48,058 nt of DNA from a virus, in IMG/VR virus record IMGVR_UViG_3300037882_002668, positions 1-48,058 of that record, one strand, 5' to 3'. Positions 24,377-31,337 of the stretch are shown here, one piece after another. Each line of letters begins with the position of its first letter. Within the stretch, counting starts at the first letter, position 1. Under the pieces are notes generated by a model. That model saw nothing but the letters and a program-made list of their open reading frames with translations. It made no database searches and was not told the DNA's origin. Position numbers and translations under genes: made by a program.

Positions 24377-24865
24377 TTAGTTTGGGCTTACCCCTATTTG
24401 TCTTTGGGCAGTTTCAGTTAATTTCAATTTATGAATTACTAGAGATTCTATGTTTAAATTACTTTCAACTAATCCCCACTCATTACTTTCATAATAAAAT
24501 AAAAGTGAAAATTGTCCATTAGTTAAATTTTGATATTTTGAGGAACTTGTTTCTTTTATTTCAAATCCATCAAATAAAACTCTTGATCTAGCTTGTCTAT
24601 ATTTTTGCATTTCTGATTCCGAAAACTCAGGACTATTTGATAACATAAATTCTTGAGACGGTGGAGTTATAATATTTCCATTAGTATCACAAGGAATGAA
24701 GCGATTCATAGGATGTGCTATAACATCATATACTTCATAGCGATCCTTCAAATTCTGATTTAAAAATCTAGCGTATAATTCAATTTTAAAAAGTCTTGAG
24801 TGAATTAGCGTATTACTGCTGTCAAAACCTAAAACGTAGGTCAATAATGGTGTTAAATTTTTCAT
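24377..24865 (-). CDS. Hypothetical protein
   Basis: 162 residues, soluble, mixed structure: TYVLGFDSSNTLIHSRLFKIELYARFLNQNLKDRYEVYDVIAHPMN, then helix EFSESEMQKYRQARSRVLFDGFEI. I recognise no family. It lies between two other small middle genes in a tight operon. Confidence 0.5.
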   Translation of the reverse strand: MKNLTPLLTYVLGFDSSNTLIHSRLFKIELYARFLNQNLKDRYEVYDVIAHPMNRFIPCDTNGNIITPPSQEFMLSNSPEFSESEMQKYRQARSRVLFDGFEIKETSSSKYQNLTNGQFSLLFYYESNEWGLVESNLNIESLVIHKLKLTETAQRQIGVSPN

Positions 24866-24870
24866 ATATT

Positions 24871-25149
24871 TTAAGATTCATCAGTATAAATTAATACTGC
24901 ACTTTTAAGGTTACTAATTCCATCAGAAGGATCTATAAACATTCCATAATTAAAAAACAGATTGTTCTTTCTTTGTAGTATGATTTCTTTTGTTCTTGTT
25001 TTGACTTCTGCAATTTCAAAAACTTTAAATCTAAAAGATTTTTTCGGATGGTCATGCATATCTCTATGAAATTGACAAGCAAGAACATCTCCCTTTTTTA
25101 AAGATTCAAAATCTTCTTTTGTAACTAATTGTTTAGATATAATACTCAT
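24871..25149 (-). CDS. Hypothetical small protein, possible SH3/ASCH-like fold
   Basis: 92 residues. LKKGDVLACQFHRDMHDHPKKSFRFKVFEIAEVKTRTKEIILQRK reads as a small beta barrel of strands joined by a basic loop. Its start codon overlaps the stop of the 48-residue gene upstream (ATGA). Function unknown. Confidence 0.5.
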   Translation of the reverse strand: MSIISKQLVTKEDFESLKKGDVLACQFHRDMHDHPKKSFRFKVFEIAEVKTRTKEIILQRKNNLFFNYGMFIDPSDGISNLKSAVLIYTDES

Positions 25150-25292
25150 TTTTTACGTTTCTTTTTTGGTGGTGTCAAGTGTGACATTGGACTTCTAGTT
25201 TTTTGCCATTTAACCTTGCCTTTTTGCATAGCATTATCAAATGATTTTGGTTCTCTTTCCATTATTTCGTGATTAATTTTTTGCTTTTTCAT
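25146..25292 (-). CDS. Hypothetical 48-residue basic protein
   Basis: Starts MKKQKINHEIM and ends PPKKKRKK; 16 of 48 residues are Lys or Arg. The stop overlaps the next start codon as ATGA, which supports translation. It may bind nucleic acid. No homology recognised. Confidence 0.6.
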   Translation of the reverse strand: MKKQKINHEIMEREPKSFDNAMQKGKVKWQKTRSPMSHLTPPKKKRKK

Positions 25293-25298
25293 AATAAT

Positions 25299-25433
25299 TT
25301 ATTGTTGTAGATTTTGTCCGTTATATTCAATTTCTGTGTGCCAAAAGTAATCTTTTGGAATCGCATAGTTTGATCCTACAAAATCAGGCATCCCTTCTGA
25401 AAATATATCTTCAATTTCTTCTTCTGATTCCAT
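25299..25433 (-). CDS. Hypothetical 44-residue acidic protein
   Basis: Starts MESEEEIEDIFSEG, then MPDFVGSNYAIPKDYFWHTEIEYNG. Strongly acidic, in contrast with the basic protein encoded 6 bases downstream. Clean ATG and stop, and spacing typical of this operon. Candidate small inhibitor or adaptor; function unknown. Confidence 0.5.
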   Translation of the reverse strand: MESEEEIEDIFSEGMPDFVGSNYAIPKDYFWHTEIEYNGQNLQQ

Positions 25434-25440
25434 AAACTAT

Positions 25441-25510
25441 CAGCCGTTTGAAGGTTTGCTACTAAGTACCACTTCACACACCTTCTGCACTTGCAATTAA
25501 CGTGCGGTTT
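25441..25510 (-). other. Foldable intergenic stretch before the 44-residue gene
   Basis: On the minus strand: an outer CCG/CGG pair, hairpin GCAC...GTGC, and a longer arm GAAGGT...ACCTTC with an inner AAGT-GGT-ACTT hairpin, about 67 bases in all, like a three-way junction. It is not a tRNA (no acceptor, T-loop or CCA pattern). Could be a leader element or processing site. Confidence 0.35.
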
Positions 25511-25522
25511 TTTTATTTATTT

Positions 25523-25774
25523 TTAAAAATATTCCGGTGCATCTATTATTATAAAAGGCAAAGCGCAAAGAAATAGCATTAATAAAAGCAAACCAAAAAA
25601 TAGAAACCACATTTTGAAAACAACCTTGTAATAATCAGGTTGCTTAGTTTGAGCTTTCAAAATTGTATAGTGGTCGTTAATTTTAATCCAACTAATTGTT
25701 GTTGTTAAAGTTGTTACTATAAGCATAATTCCAAACCATGCTAAAGATTCTGCACAAATTGCTAATTGTATCAT
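25523..25774 (-). CDS. Small inner-membrane protein, two transmembrane segments
   Basis: 83 residues. Hydrophobic segments at about 4-30 (ICAESLAWFGIMLIVTTLTT) and 52-78 (MWFLFFGLLLLMLFLCALPF) with a basic loop between them. Overlaps the upstream gene by 4 bases. No family recognised. It may serve superinfection exclusion or host takeover at the membrane; this is speculation. Confidence 0.55.
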   Translation of the reverse strand: MIQLAICAESLAWFGIMLIVTTLTTTISWIKINDHYTILKAQTKQPDYYKVVFKMWFLFFGLLLLMLFLCALPFIIIDAPEYF

Positions 25775-26115
25775 TTTGCTCTTTTATTTTTTAGTTTTAT
25801 TTTTTCTTGATCCGTTAAAATTGGTTTCTTTAACCAATCTACTAATTTCCAGGCTACTTTATCAAGACCGTAAATCGGCACTAGCCTATTTCTGAATTTC
25901 CAATGCTTTCCACACCAATACATTCCTCCGGCCGCATCCACAAATCCAAATTTTGGTGAATAATATTCAGGAGTAATTCCGTAGTCTCTAACCCTATGAA
26001 CGCTATTACATCCCTTACAACAACAAGTTATCCATACATTTTCATACGGAACTAAATCTAATTCTTCCTTGGACATAGACTTTAATTCATTGATGGCCGC
26101 TTGTTCCTCTGTCAT
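25771..26115 (-). CDS. Hypothetical Cys/His-containing protein
   Basis: 114 residues from MTEEQAAINEL. This start overlaps the upstream stop (ATGA), unlike the longer frame. VWITCCCKGCNSVHRV (about 27-42) and MYWCGKHWKFRN could bind zinc. Basic C-terminus (KIKLKNKRAK). Function unknown. Confidence 0.55.
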   Translation of the reverse strand: MTEEQAAINELKSMSKEELDLVPYENVWITCCCKGCNSVHRVRDYGITPEYYSPKFGFVDAAGGMYWCGKHWKFRNRLVPIYGLDKVAWKLVDWLKKPILTDQEKIKLKNKRAK

Positions 26116-26579
26116 AACTTGAAAGTTTCCAATCCACCCATATAATTGTACGTTGCATAAAATCGGTTTCCACATTCACATTTTCTCTTTGTCATACCGG
26201 ATTTGTTTTTATTGCATCGGTTTAAAATCTCATCGTTCTTGTCTCCAAACTTCTTTTGGCAATATGGACACTCAGATACATTTTTTGGTTGATAATGTCT
26301 AACCTTTCTATCCGGATCAATAACTTGCAAAGCATTTAAAAATCCCTTACAAGGTGTGCCTGAATCTACATCAGTTTCAATATGGCAGTTGAACTGTCCC
26401 ATCTCTAAAGACTGTATTGCTGCCTCAACATTGTGGCGTTCCAAATTTGCTTCTGAATCTTTCTTGAAAGCACAAGAAGAACACATTTTACCGCAGTTCT
26501 TTATTGATGCACCTTTTACCGCTAATTCAGCAATATAATTGCGATTGAATTCAAATATTTGTTTTGATGATTTTACCAT
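26112..26579 (-). CDS. Cys-rich protein: DUF6283-like domain plus zinc ribbon
   Basis: 155 residues. The N-terminal part, CGKMCSSCAFKKDSEANLE (about 29-47), then QFNCHIETDVDSGTPCKGFL, repeats the CxxC-x-x-K ... CH ... CxG pattern of the 21.3 kb gene. The C-terminal part has a separate four-Cys ribbon, SECPYCQKKFGDKND ... KRKCECGNRFYATYN. It starts in a TAATG overlap with the upstream gene. Possibly a nucleic-acid-binding regulator. Confidence 0.6.
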   Translation of the reverse strand: MVKSSKQIFEFNRNYIAELAVKGASIKNCGKMCSSCAFKKDSEANLERHNVEAAIQSLEMGQFNCHIETDVDSGTPCKGFLNALQVIDPDRKVRHYQPKNVSECPYCQKKFGDKNDEILNRCNKNKSGMTKRKCECGNRFYATYNYMGGLETFKL

Positions 26580-26845
26580 TACAATCCGTGTACCTCAACT
26601 TTAAAACAATCAATTCCTTCATAAATGCCTCCATTTGAAACATATCCGGATTTCGGATGCTCTCGTTCCAATCTATCAGTAAACATCTCATATAGCTTCT
26701 TATTTGCTTTGTGAAAGCTATCATTCGTGTCTCTACGATATTTAGGATCATAAACATAAGTAATTCCGGTTAAAAACAACTCACGAATGAAACGGTCCAG
26801 TAATTGACTGATTCTGTAATCCTCGGTATCGGTGTAATTTTTCAT
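26579..26845 (-). CDS. Hypothetical protein
   Basis: 88 residues, helical, charged: DTEDYRISQLLDRFIRELFLTG, then KANKKLYEMFTDRLEREHPKSGY. No membrane segment or motif. Overlaps both neighbours by 1 to 4 bases. Confidence 0.5.
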   Translation of the reverse strand: MKNYTDTEDYRISQLLDRFIRELFLTGITYVYDPKYRRDTNDSFHKANKKLYEMFTDRLEREHPKSGYVSNGGIYEGIDCFKVEVHGL

Positions 26846-27246
26846 CGGTTTCTTCTAAAGTTTTTATTGTTATTAATGCCCATTCGTTTCATACCAAAAG
26901 ATTTTGGTGATGTATCTGTTGGAATTATTGGAATTATTGGTCGCTCAAGTAAAACTTTATTTAATGAACTAATCAATTTTTCAGCATCCGATTTTGAAAT
27001 TTCCGTATCAAATTTCCAATTTTTTGTGTCAAATTCTGACTTTCCGGCTGATGGTGGTTTATGAACTGTCTGTGCAAATTGAGATAATGAAATACCTAAC
27101 AATCCAAAAGAAACATTCATTCTTGAAATAGCAACAGCAACTTTAGAACAATCTCCACTTCCAATTACAAGAACTTTTGGCTGATGCTTTTTAACTATAG
27201 CACTCAGTTTATCTCTCAGCGTTATGGTTAATGATAAATTGGTCAT
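26842..27246 (-). CDS. Hypothetical protein
   Basis: 134 residues. N-terminal LRDKLSAIVKKHQPKVLVIGSGDCSKVAVAISRMNVSFGLLGIS looks like a strand-turn-helix nucleotide-binding type start (VLVIGSGDCSK), but no complete motif follows. Pro/Ile-rich segment RPIIPIIPTDTSP and an Asn/Arg-rich end. Function unknown. Confidence 0.5.
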   Translation of the reverse strand: MTNLSLTITLRDKLSAIVKKHQPKVLVIGSGDCSKVAVAISRMNVSFGLLGISLSQFAQTVHKPPSAGKSEFDTKNWKFDTEISKSDAEKLISSLNKVLLERPIIPIIPTDTSPKSFGMKRMGINNNKNFRRNR

Positions 27247-27470
27247 CTTTTGTCAAAAAATAAATTGTAATCAATTTCGTTTTTAAACTCATAGAAATAC
27301 ATTACCATAACATTTTCCGGTTTTAGCGATGGATTTTTTTTAATTATACCATTCACAATGGCGTTATTACTAAAAGGATCTTCATCTGATGAAATAAATC
27401 CTAAATTTGCATTTCCCATCGCTGTTGGGGAAGTGATTGTTATTGAAATAAACCAATATCTTTTATTCAT
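27243..27470 (-). CDS. Hypothetical small protein
   Basis: 75 residues, strand-rich: RYWFISITITSPTAMGNANLGFISSDEDPFSNNAIVNGIIKKNPSLKPENVMVMYFYEF. Similar short proteins are common in phages of Bacteroidota, but I recognise no name. ATGA overlap with the next gene supports expression. Confidence 0.5.
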   Translation of the reverse strand: MNKRYWFISITITSPTAMGNANLGFISSDEDPFSNNAIVNGIIKKNPSLKPENVMVMYFYEFKNEIDYNLFFDKR

Positions 27471-27474
27471 ACTG

Positions 27475-27684
27475 CTATTTTTTTTTGTTAATATTTCTTC
27501 TTTTTGCTAACTCATTTCTCAGATGAAGTTTGAAACTTTCATCTTTTAAAATTTGTTCTACCTCAACGTGTTTACTATTAATTTCTTGAACATACCCTGT
27601 TTCATCTCCATCAGAATTTGCATCAAAAAAATCACTATATTCAGACAATAATACTCTAACCTTTTTTAAATTTTTTAAAGTCAT
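27475..27684 (-). CDS. Hypothetical small protein
   Basis: 69 residues; acidic centre (YSDFFDANSDGDETGYVQEINSKHVEVEQIL) and basic end (LAKRRNINKKK). Helical. No motif. Confidence 0.45.
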   Translation of the reverse strand: MTLKNLKKVRVLLSEYSDFFDANSDGDETGYVQEINSKHVEVEQILKDESFKLHLRNELAKRRNINKKK

Positions 27685-27695
27685 TTTAATTAGTT

Positions 27696-28013
27696 TTAGG
27701 GTTGGTCAATTTCAATATCAAAATATCTCCACTTAAAATTTTTAGGAATTGAATTTTCACAATTAATGAAAACCCAATTATCTTTAGAATAAGAATAGAA
27801 AGCTATATGGTTACAGTCATCGTCATAATCATAAACCAATACATCTTCTGAAATATTTCTACCATCCCTAGGATTTTCCGGAAGAACATTTTGAGAAAAC
27901 CATTCGTAGCGGTCATCGTTAAAGAACATATAAACCCAATAAGCAATAATAATAATTGCTACAATCGTAGAAAATACTTTTTCTGCGGTGGTCAAAGTTA
28001 TAAGTGGAATCAT
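27696..28013 (-). CDS. Membrane-anchored hypothetical protein
   Basis: 105 residues. One transmembrane segment at about 10-30 (KVFSTIVAIIIIAYWVYMFF), then a soluble acidic domain with YDYDDDCNHIAFYSYSKDNWVFINCENS. Its start overlaps the thioredoxin-like stop (ATGA), which might tie the two products together. Confidence 0.5.
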   Translation of the reverse strand: MIPLITLTTAEKVFSTIVAIIIIAYWVYMFFNDDRYEWFSQNVLPENPRDGRNISEDVLVYDYDDDCNHIAFYSYSKDNWVFINCENSIPKNFKWRYFDIEIDQP

Positions 28014-28309
28014 TTTATATAAGGTTTTAAAATTTCAACAATTTCATTTTTAAACATTTGTCCGGATTTAGAGAATACCTTTTTACCTTCATTATAAATC
28101 ATAATTGTTGGTAAAATTTTAATATTTAATGCTCCAATCAACAACTCATTTTTATCAGCATCTATCCTTATAACTTTTACTTTTTCAGCTAAGTCAAGAA
28201 CAACTTGCCTAACAACCAAATTCATAGAATCTGATTTCTCATTTTGCTCGTTGTAAAATTCAATCAGAACCGGAACTTGTGAATCTATTAATCTTCCAAA
28301 TGTTGCCAT
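28010..28309 (-). CDS. Thioredoxin-fold protein lacking the CxxC active site
   Basis: 99 residues, the size of a thioredoxin. The fold pattern is clear: VPVLIEFYN (strand 3), a helix with MNLVVRQVVLDLAEKVKVIRIDADKN, then LNIKILPTIMIYNEGKKVFSKSG with the cis-proline motif (LPT). Where WCGPC should be (about 19-25) it has YNEQNEKSD, so it cannot do dithiol chemistry. Known precedents for non-redox thioredoxins are structural, such as binding to a polymerase. Its role here is unknown. Confidence 0.7.
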   Translation of the reverse strand: MATFGRLIDSQVPVLIEFYNEQNEKSDSMNLVVRQVVLDLAEKVKVIRIDADKNELLIGALNIKILPTIMIYNEGKKVFSKSGQMFKNEIVEILKPYIK

Positions 28310-28321
28310 AGTTAGTTTTTG

Positions 28322-28690
28322 TTATTGTTCGTTTTCTTCTTCAAATTTACGGTGTTCCTCTGCCATTATCGGTGATAAATAATCCCAACATTTTTGACAG
28401 TAATTTTCACAAGCTGCATCTTGAACCATTACATCATAAGGAAACTTTTCAGAGCATCCAATACATTCTGTAAAGTCAAGGAGTTCCTTCACAATTTCTC
28501 GATTGTGATAATCCGGAAAGCAAGTGGAAACAAAATAATCCCATCCTTTTAATTTAGCGATGTTAATGAAATTTGCCAACTTTTTACGGTTGTCTAATTT
28601 AAGTAAGCATTTTTGTTTAATCGAATCCATACCTTTGAAATAGTCAATGGAAGAAACGGTATCTGCGGTTATTGGGTTTAGGCTACTCAT
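28322..28690 (-). CDS. Small Cys-rich hypothetical protein
   Basis: 122 residues from MSSLNPITAD, chosen because a longer frame would run further into the upstream gene. The C-terminal half has CIGCSEKFPYDVMVQDAACENYCQKCWDYL, two CxxC-type pairs suggesting a zinc site. Ends acidic. No family recognised. Confidence 0.55.
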   Translation of the reverse strand: MSSLNPITADTVSSIDYFKGMDSIKQKCLLKLDNRKKLANFINIAKLKGWDYFVSTCFPDYHNREIVKELLDFTECIGCSEKFPYDVMVQDAACENYCQKCWDYLSPIMAEEHRKFEEENEQ

Positions 28691-28946
28691 GTGGATTGTT
28701 TTTAATTTCAAATTCACCAAGATATTTCTCTCTGATAAATTCTATGGCTTGTTTAATGTTAATTTCTGTTGGCGTATCATCCGATGGTAATATTATAATA
28801 GTATTTTCTTTTGGATTAAGAAGATATTTTTGTGGTTTCAAAATTGCAATTTTTGATAAAGCATCATAATATGGCTTTGATTCTTTTAAAAAAAGGTCAA
28901 TTGATAATGCTAAAATTTCTTGGTCCGGAATTATATTATTTTTCAT
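28683..28946 (-). CDS. Hypothetical protein
   Basis: 87 residues, helix-rich, with a hydrophobic strand NTIIILPSDDTPTEINIKQAIEFIREKY. Overlaps the next gene by 8 bases. No motif recognised. Confidence 0.5.
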   Translation of the reverse strand: MKNNIIPDQEILALSIDLFLKESKPYYDALSKIAILKPQKYLLNPKENTIIILPSDDTPTEINIKQAIEFIREKYLGEFEIKNNPHE

Positions 28947-28958
28947 TTTGTTATAATT

Positions 28959-29246
28959 TTAGTCATCATCATCTTCTGGACAAATATTTATTTGAATCGG
29001 CGAAATTTTTTCAATGCTCATTACACAAAAATCTTCATTAATTCCAAATTGACCACCATACAAAATATACTTTACTTTTACCTCTAAAACTGCTCCGGTG
29101 TATTCAGCTAAACCACAATTCCATTCTTTTAAAATTAAAGTATCACCAACTTTATAATCTCTGTCGTTTTTTCTAACTTCAAATTTCTTTTCACCGGATA
29201 ATATTGCAATAAAATATTCACTCCAAGTTTTTAATTCGTGATTCAT
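28959..29246 (-). CDS. DUF3850 (ASCH/PUA-like) protein
   Basis: 95 residues from MNHELKTWSEYF. The ATG overlaps the upstream stop (TAATG). A TTG three codons earlier is unlikely. HELKTWSEYFIAILSGEKKFEVRKNDRDYKVGDTLILKEW, then LEVKVKYILYGGQFGI and CVMSIEKI follow DUF3850 almost position by position. The fold is a small beta barrel that probably binds RNA or modified bases. Ends in four Asp. Confidence 0.85.
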   Translation of the reverse strand: MNHELKTWSEYFIAILSGEKKFEVRKNDRDYKVGDTLILKEWNCGLAEYTGAVLEVKVKYILYGGQFGINEDFCVMSIEKISPIQINICPEDDDD

Positions 29247-29479
29247 TATTTCCAAGAAATTTTGGTTAGTGTTTCGTTTCGGTCAAATTGTTGACTGCCT
29301 ACTTCATAACCAAGTTCGGTTAAGATTTCACGGATGTCATCACTAATTGGAAAATAAATCCAACAAAAATACTCACCTTTTTTTGCGGCCTTTTCAATTG
29401 ATTTTTCAATCTCAGAGGTTTGATTGGATTTAGTGTTAGCATCCTTGGTTAATTCTGCAATTTCTTTAGCTGATTTCAT
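29246..29479 (-). CDS. Hypothetical small protein
   Basis: 77 residues. Helical, charged first half (EIAELTKDANTKSNQTSEIEKSIEKAAKKGEY), then strand CWIYFPISDDIREILTELGYEVG, a helix-strand pattern common in small phage proteins. Coupled to DUF3850. Confidence 0.5.
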   Translation of the reverse strand: MKSAKEIAELTKDANTKSNQTSEIEKSIEKAAKKGEYFCWIYFPISDDIREILTELGYEVGSQQFDRNETLTKISWK

Positions 29480-29482
29480 TGG

Positions 29483-30034
29483 TTATTTTTGTTTGAAAGC
29501 ATCGATTTGAACAACCTCAACTTTATTTTTAGATTTTAATTTACTGCGGTTATTAGATTGTTGTTTGGAATATCTTACTGTTATCCAAACTGAAATAGGT
29601 CGAGAATGCCTGTCTTTAGATTTACACGTAGCGTAGCCGTGGTGCTTAATTAAATCCTTCTTTTTTAGATACTGGAATATTGCGCCTAAAATTCTTGGTT
29701 GTTGTGGTTTTCCAAGTACTAAATACATATCAGAAGATAAGTCCTCACTTGTAAAAGGTTTGAACTGCTCTTTAATCCATCGTTCCGTATAAACAATAGC
29801 TAAATCATAATACTCTCTATTATTCTCTTTTACGGTTTCAATAGCTTCTTCCGTTGATTGAAGTTGCTTAGTGGTTTCTCTGTAAAATTGACCATTAATA
29901 ATTCTGAAACTTAATCCAGCAGCTTTACATTCCTTTTTGGCGTTTGTAAATTCTCCCGGATCAGAAGTATGACATTCAAAGTATTTACCTCCAATGTTTC
30001 TATACTGTGAATCTGACTGTTTTAATGAATTCAT
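29483..30034 (-). CDS. Putative winged-helix protein, first gene after an early promoter
   Basis: 183 residues. Residues 78-155 (YTERWIKEQFKPFTSEDLSSDMYLVLGKPQQPRILGAIFQYLKKKDLIKHHGYATCK ... RPISVWITV) resemble a phage winged helix that ends in 'RP-x-VW'. The C-terminus is basic (NNRSKLKSKNKVEVV). It lies directly behind the 57-base promoter repeat at 30040-30096. Probably an early DNA-binding or replication factor. Confidence in detail is low. Confidence 0.5.
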   Translation of the reverse strand: MNSLKQSDSQYRNIGGKYFECHTSDPGEFTNAKKECKAAGLSFRIINGQFYRETTKQLQSTEEAIETVKENNREYYDLAIVYTERWIKEQFKPFTSEDLSSDMYLVLGKPQQPRILGAIFQYLKKKDLIKHHGYATCKSKDRHSRPISVWITVRYSKQQSNNRSKLKSKNKVEVVQIDAFKQK

Positions 30035-30039
30035 AAATT

Positions 30040-30096
30040 AAGTTTTATTATTGTTTGACAGGACAAACATAAACAAAAGTTTTTATATAACAACTA
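30040..30096 (-). repeat. Promoter repeat, copy A
   Basis: Identical at 54 of 57 positions to 37491-37547. It covers the promoter and the leader up to the start codon, so both promoter strength and leader are conserved. Confidence 0.9.
30064..30093 (-). promoter_or_regulatory. Early promoter A
   Basis: TTG (30093-30091), 19 bases, TATGTTTG (30071-30064). Perfect match to the Flavobacterium consensus. Drives 29483-30034 and the genes after it. Confidence 0.8.
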
Positions 30097-30111
30097 AAAA
30101 GCAAAGTTTTT

Positions 30112-30579
30112 TTAATCTTTTTTTTCTAATCGGCTGACGGAATAACCTAATTCCTTTGCCTCTGTGGGATTGGCTTCAATCCATTCGTGTCCATCTCGTG
30201 AAACCGCTAAAAAGAAACGGACATCAATCAACAAACAAATGTTATTTTCCCTAGCCCATTCATCAGCATATTGATCGTGTCTGCGACCGCATTTATGATG
30301 AACCTCGGTTGTCGGCTGCTTGGTCACAGGACAAATTTTATTTTCGGGTTTTCCAAGGAACTCCCTTCGGACAACAATATATCTCAAATCGGCAAGTTGT
30401 TTCTTCTCGCTTTTTTTTGGAATCTGTGTGGATGGCTTCTTCTCAGGATAGCCCTTGTCGGCTATCTCACATTTTTGAGAACAATATTGGTCAGTAGTTC
30501 GGTGCAGCTTGAAAGGCTTCTTGCATTCTGAATACTTACAATCCCTATGGGTTTTTACTTTTATTGGTGAACGTTTCAA
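30112..30579 (-). CDS. NinG-like / HNH-type recombination nuclease, TTG start
   Basis: 155 residues. A zinc-binding start, CKYSECKKPFKLHRTTDQYCSQKC (14-37), is followed by TEVHHKCGRRHDQYADE (about 90-106) and RFFLAVSRDGHEWIEANPTEAKELGYS. This is the H-H ... H pattern of NinG and related HNH-like proteins. No ATG is available in frame, so the TTG before KRSPIKVK is the likely start; it overlaps the HNH gene by 35 bases. Probably acts on recombination or replication intermediates. Confidence 0.65.
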   Translation of the reverse strand: MKRSPIKVKTHRDCKYSECKKPFKLHRTTDQYCSQKCEIADKGYPEKKPSTQIPKKSEKKQLADLRYIVVRREFLGKPENKICPVTKQPTTEVHHKCGRRHDQYADEWARENNICLLIDVRFFLAVSRDGHEWIEANPTEAKELGYSVSRLEKKD

Positions 30580-30976
30580 AATAGAATATAATTGGTGTTT
30601 CGGTTTCGGTTAATTGGTTGAATCTTTTGGCAATTCTGAAATTTGCACTTCTTGCATTTAGACGATTCACTTGATCCTGTAACTCACTTCTGAATAATTC
30701 AAGATAGTGTGCTGATTTCCATTTATTACAAACTCTACAAGCTGGATTCAGATTATCGACATGATGCAAGTCAAATTCCGTTAAGTGTTCTAAAAATTCC
30801 GGAACAAACTTTCTGAAATATGAATCTATGTGTTTATTTCTGAATACATCAATCCAACTTCTCTGTGGAACAATGTGGTCAATTTGCATTTCTTTGGGTG
30901 CAATTTCCACACCACAATAAGCACAATGACCATTGTATTTTTCAAAAACTTGCTGTCTTAATTTTTTATATGGCAT
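30545..30976 (-). CDS. HNH endonuclease
   Basis: 143 residues. CAYCG at 18-22, IDHIVPQ with Asp33-His34, and NLNPACRVCNKWKS (76-89): the full HNH zinc-finger core. Larger than free-standing minimal HNH proteins; the C-terminal third is helical and basic. It could be a homing enzyme or assist a lambda-type terminase, which needs an HNH partner in some phages (HK97 gp74 precedent). Starts in a TAATG overlap. Confidence 0.85.
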   Translation of the reverse strand: MPYKKLRQQVFEKYNGHCAYCGVEIAPKEMQIDHIVPQRSWIDVFRNKHIDSYFRKFVPEFLEHLTEFDLHHVDNLNPACRVCNKWKSAHYLELFRSELQDQVNRLNARSANFRIAKRFNQLTETETPIIFYFETFTNKSKNP

Positions 30977-31335
30977 TATATTTTATTTTCTGTTATTTTC
31001 ATCCGGAACATTTCAAAATCTTTATTTTTAAAGTAGAGAATATTTTCGGTTGTGATTAATATTGAGTACCAATTAGTGTTATCTGTACATGAATATAAAA
31101 TACCAACTTTTATTCCTTTTTCATCAAGTAAAAAACGTCTTGACTTCATATACAATACTTGGTCAAATAACTCAATTTTATCTGCAAGAATAATTACAGT
31201 TCCCTTTTTTTCTATCAAATCAAAATTACCTTGTAAGTTTCTTAAATAAACCTCTTTGAACTCATAATTTTGGGCATCTGCGGAATTAAAAATAAACAAT
31301 ATTGAAATTAATAAAACTAATGATATTTTTTTCAT
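30976..31335 (-). CDS. Exported small protein with signal peptide
   Basis: 119 residues. MKKISLVLLISILFIFNSADAQ is a Sec signal with cleavage likely after ADA. The mature part is strand-rich and basic-acidic balanced (VYLRNLQGNFDLIEKKGTVIILADKIELF), with one Cys. Probably periplasmic. Exported small proteins are frequent in this phage; the role is unknown. Genes on both sides encode nucleases. Confidence 0.6.
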   Translation of the reverse strand: MKKISLVLLISILFIFNSADAQNYEFKEVYLRNLQGNFDLIEKKGTVIILADKIELFDQVLYMKSRRFLLDEKGIKVGILYSCTDNTNWYSILITTENILYFKNKDFEMFRMKITENKI

Positions 31336-31337
31336 AA

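Noticed and set aside
25441-25510. tRNA gene
   Set aside because: Lacks acceptor stem, T-loop and D-loop signatures.
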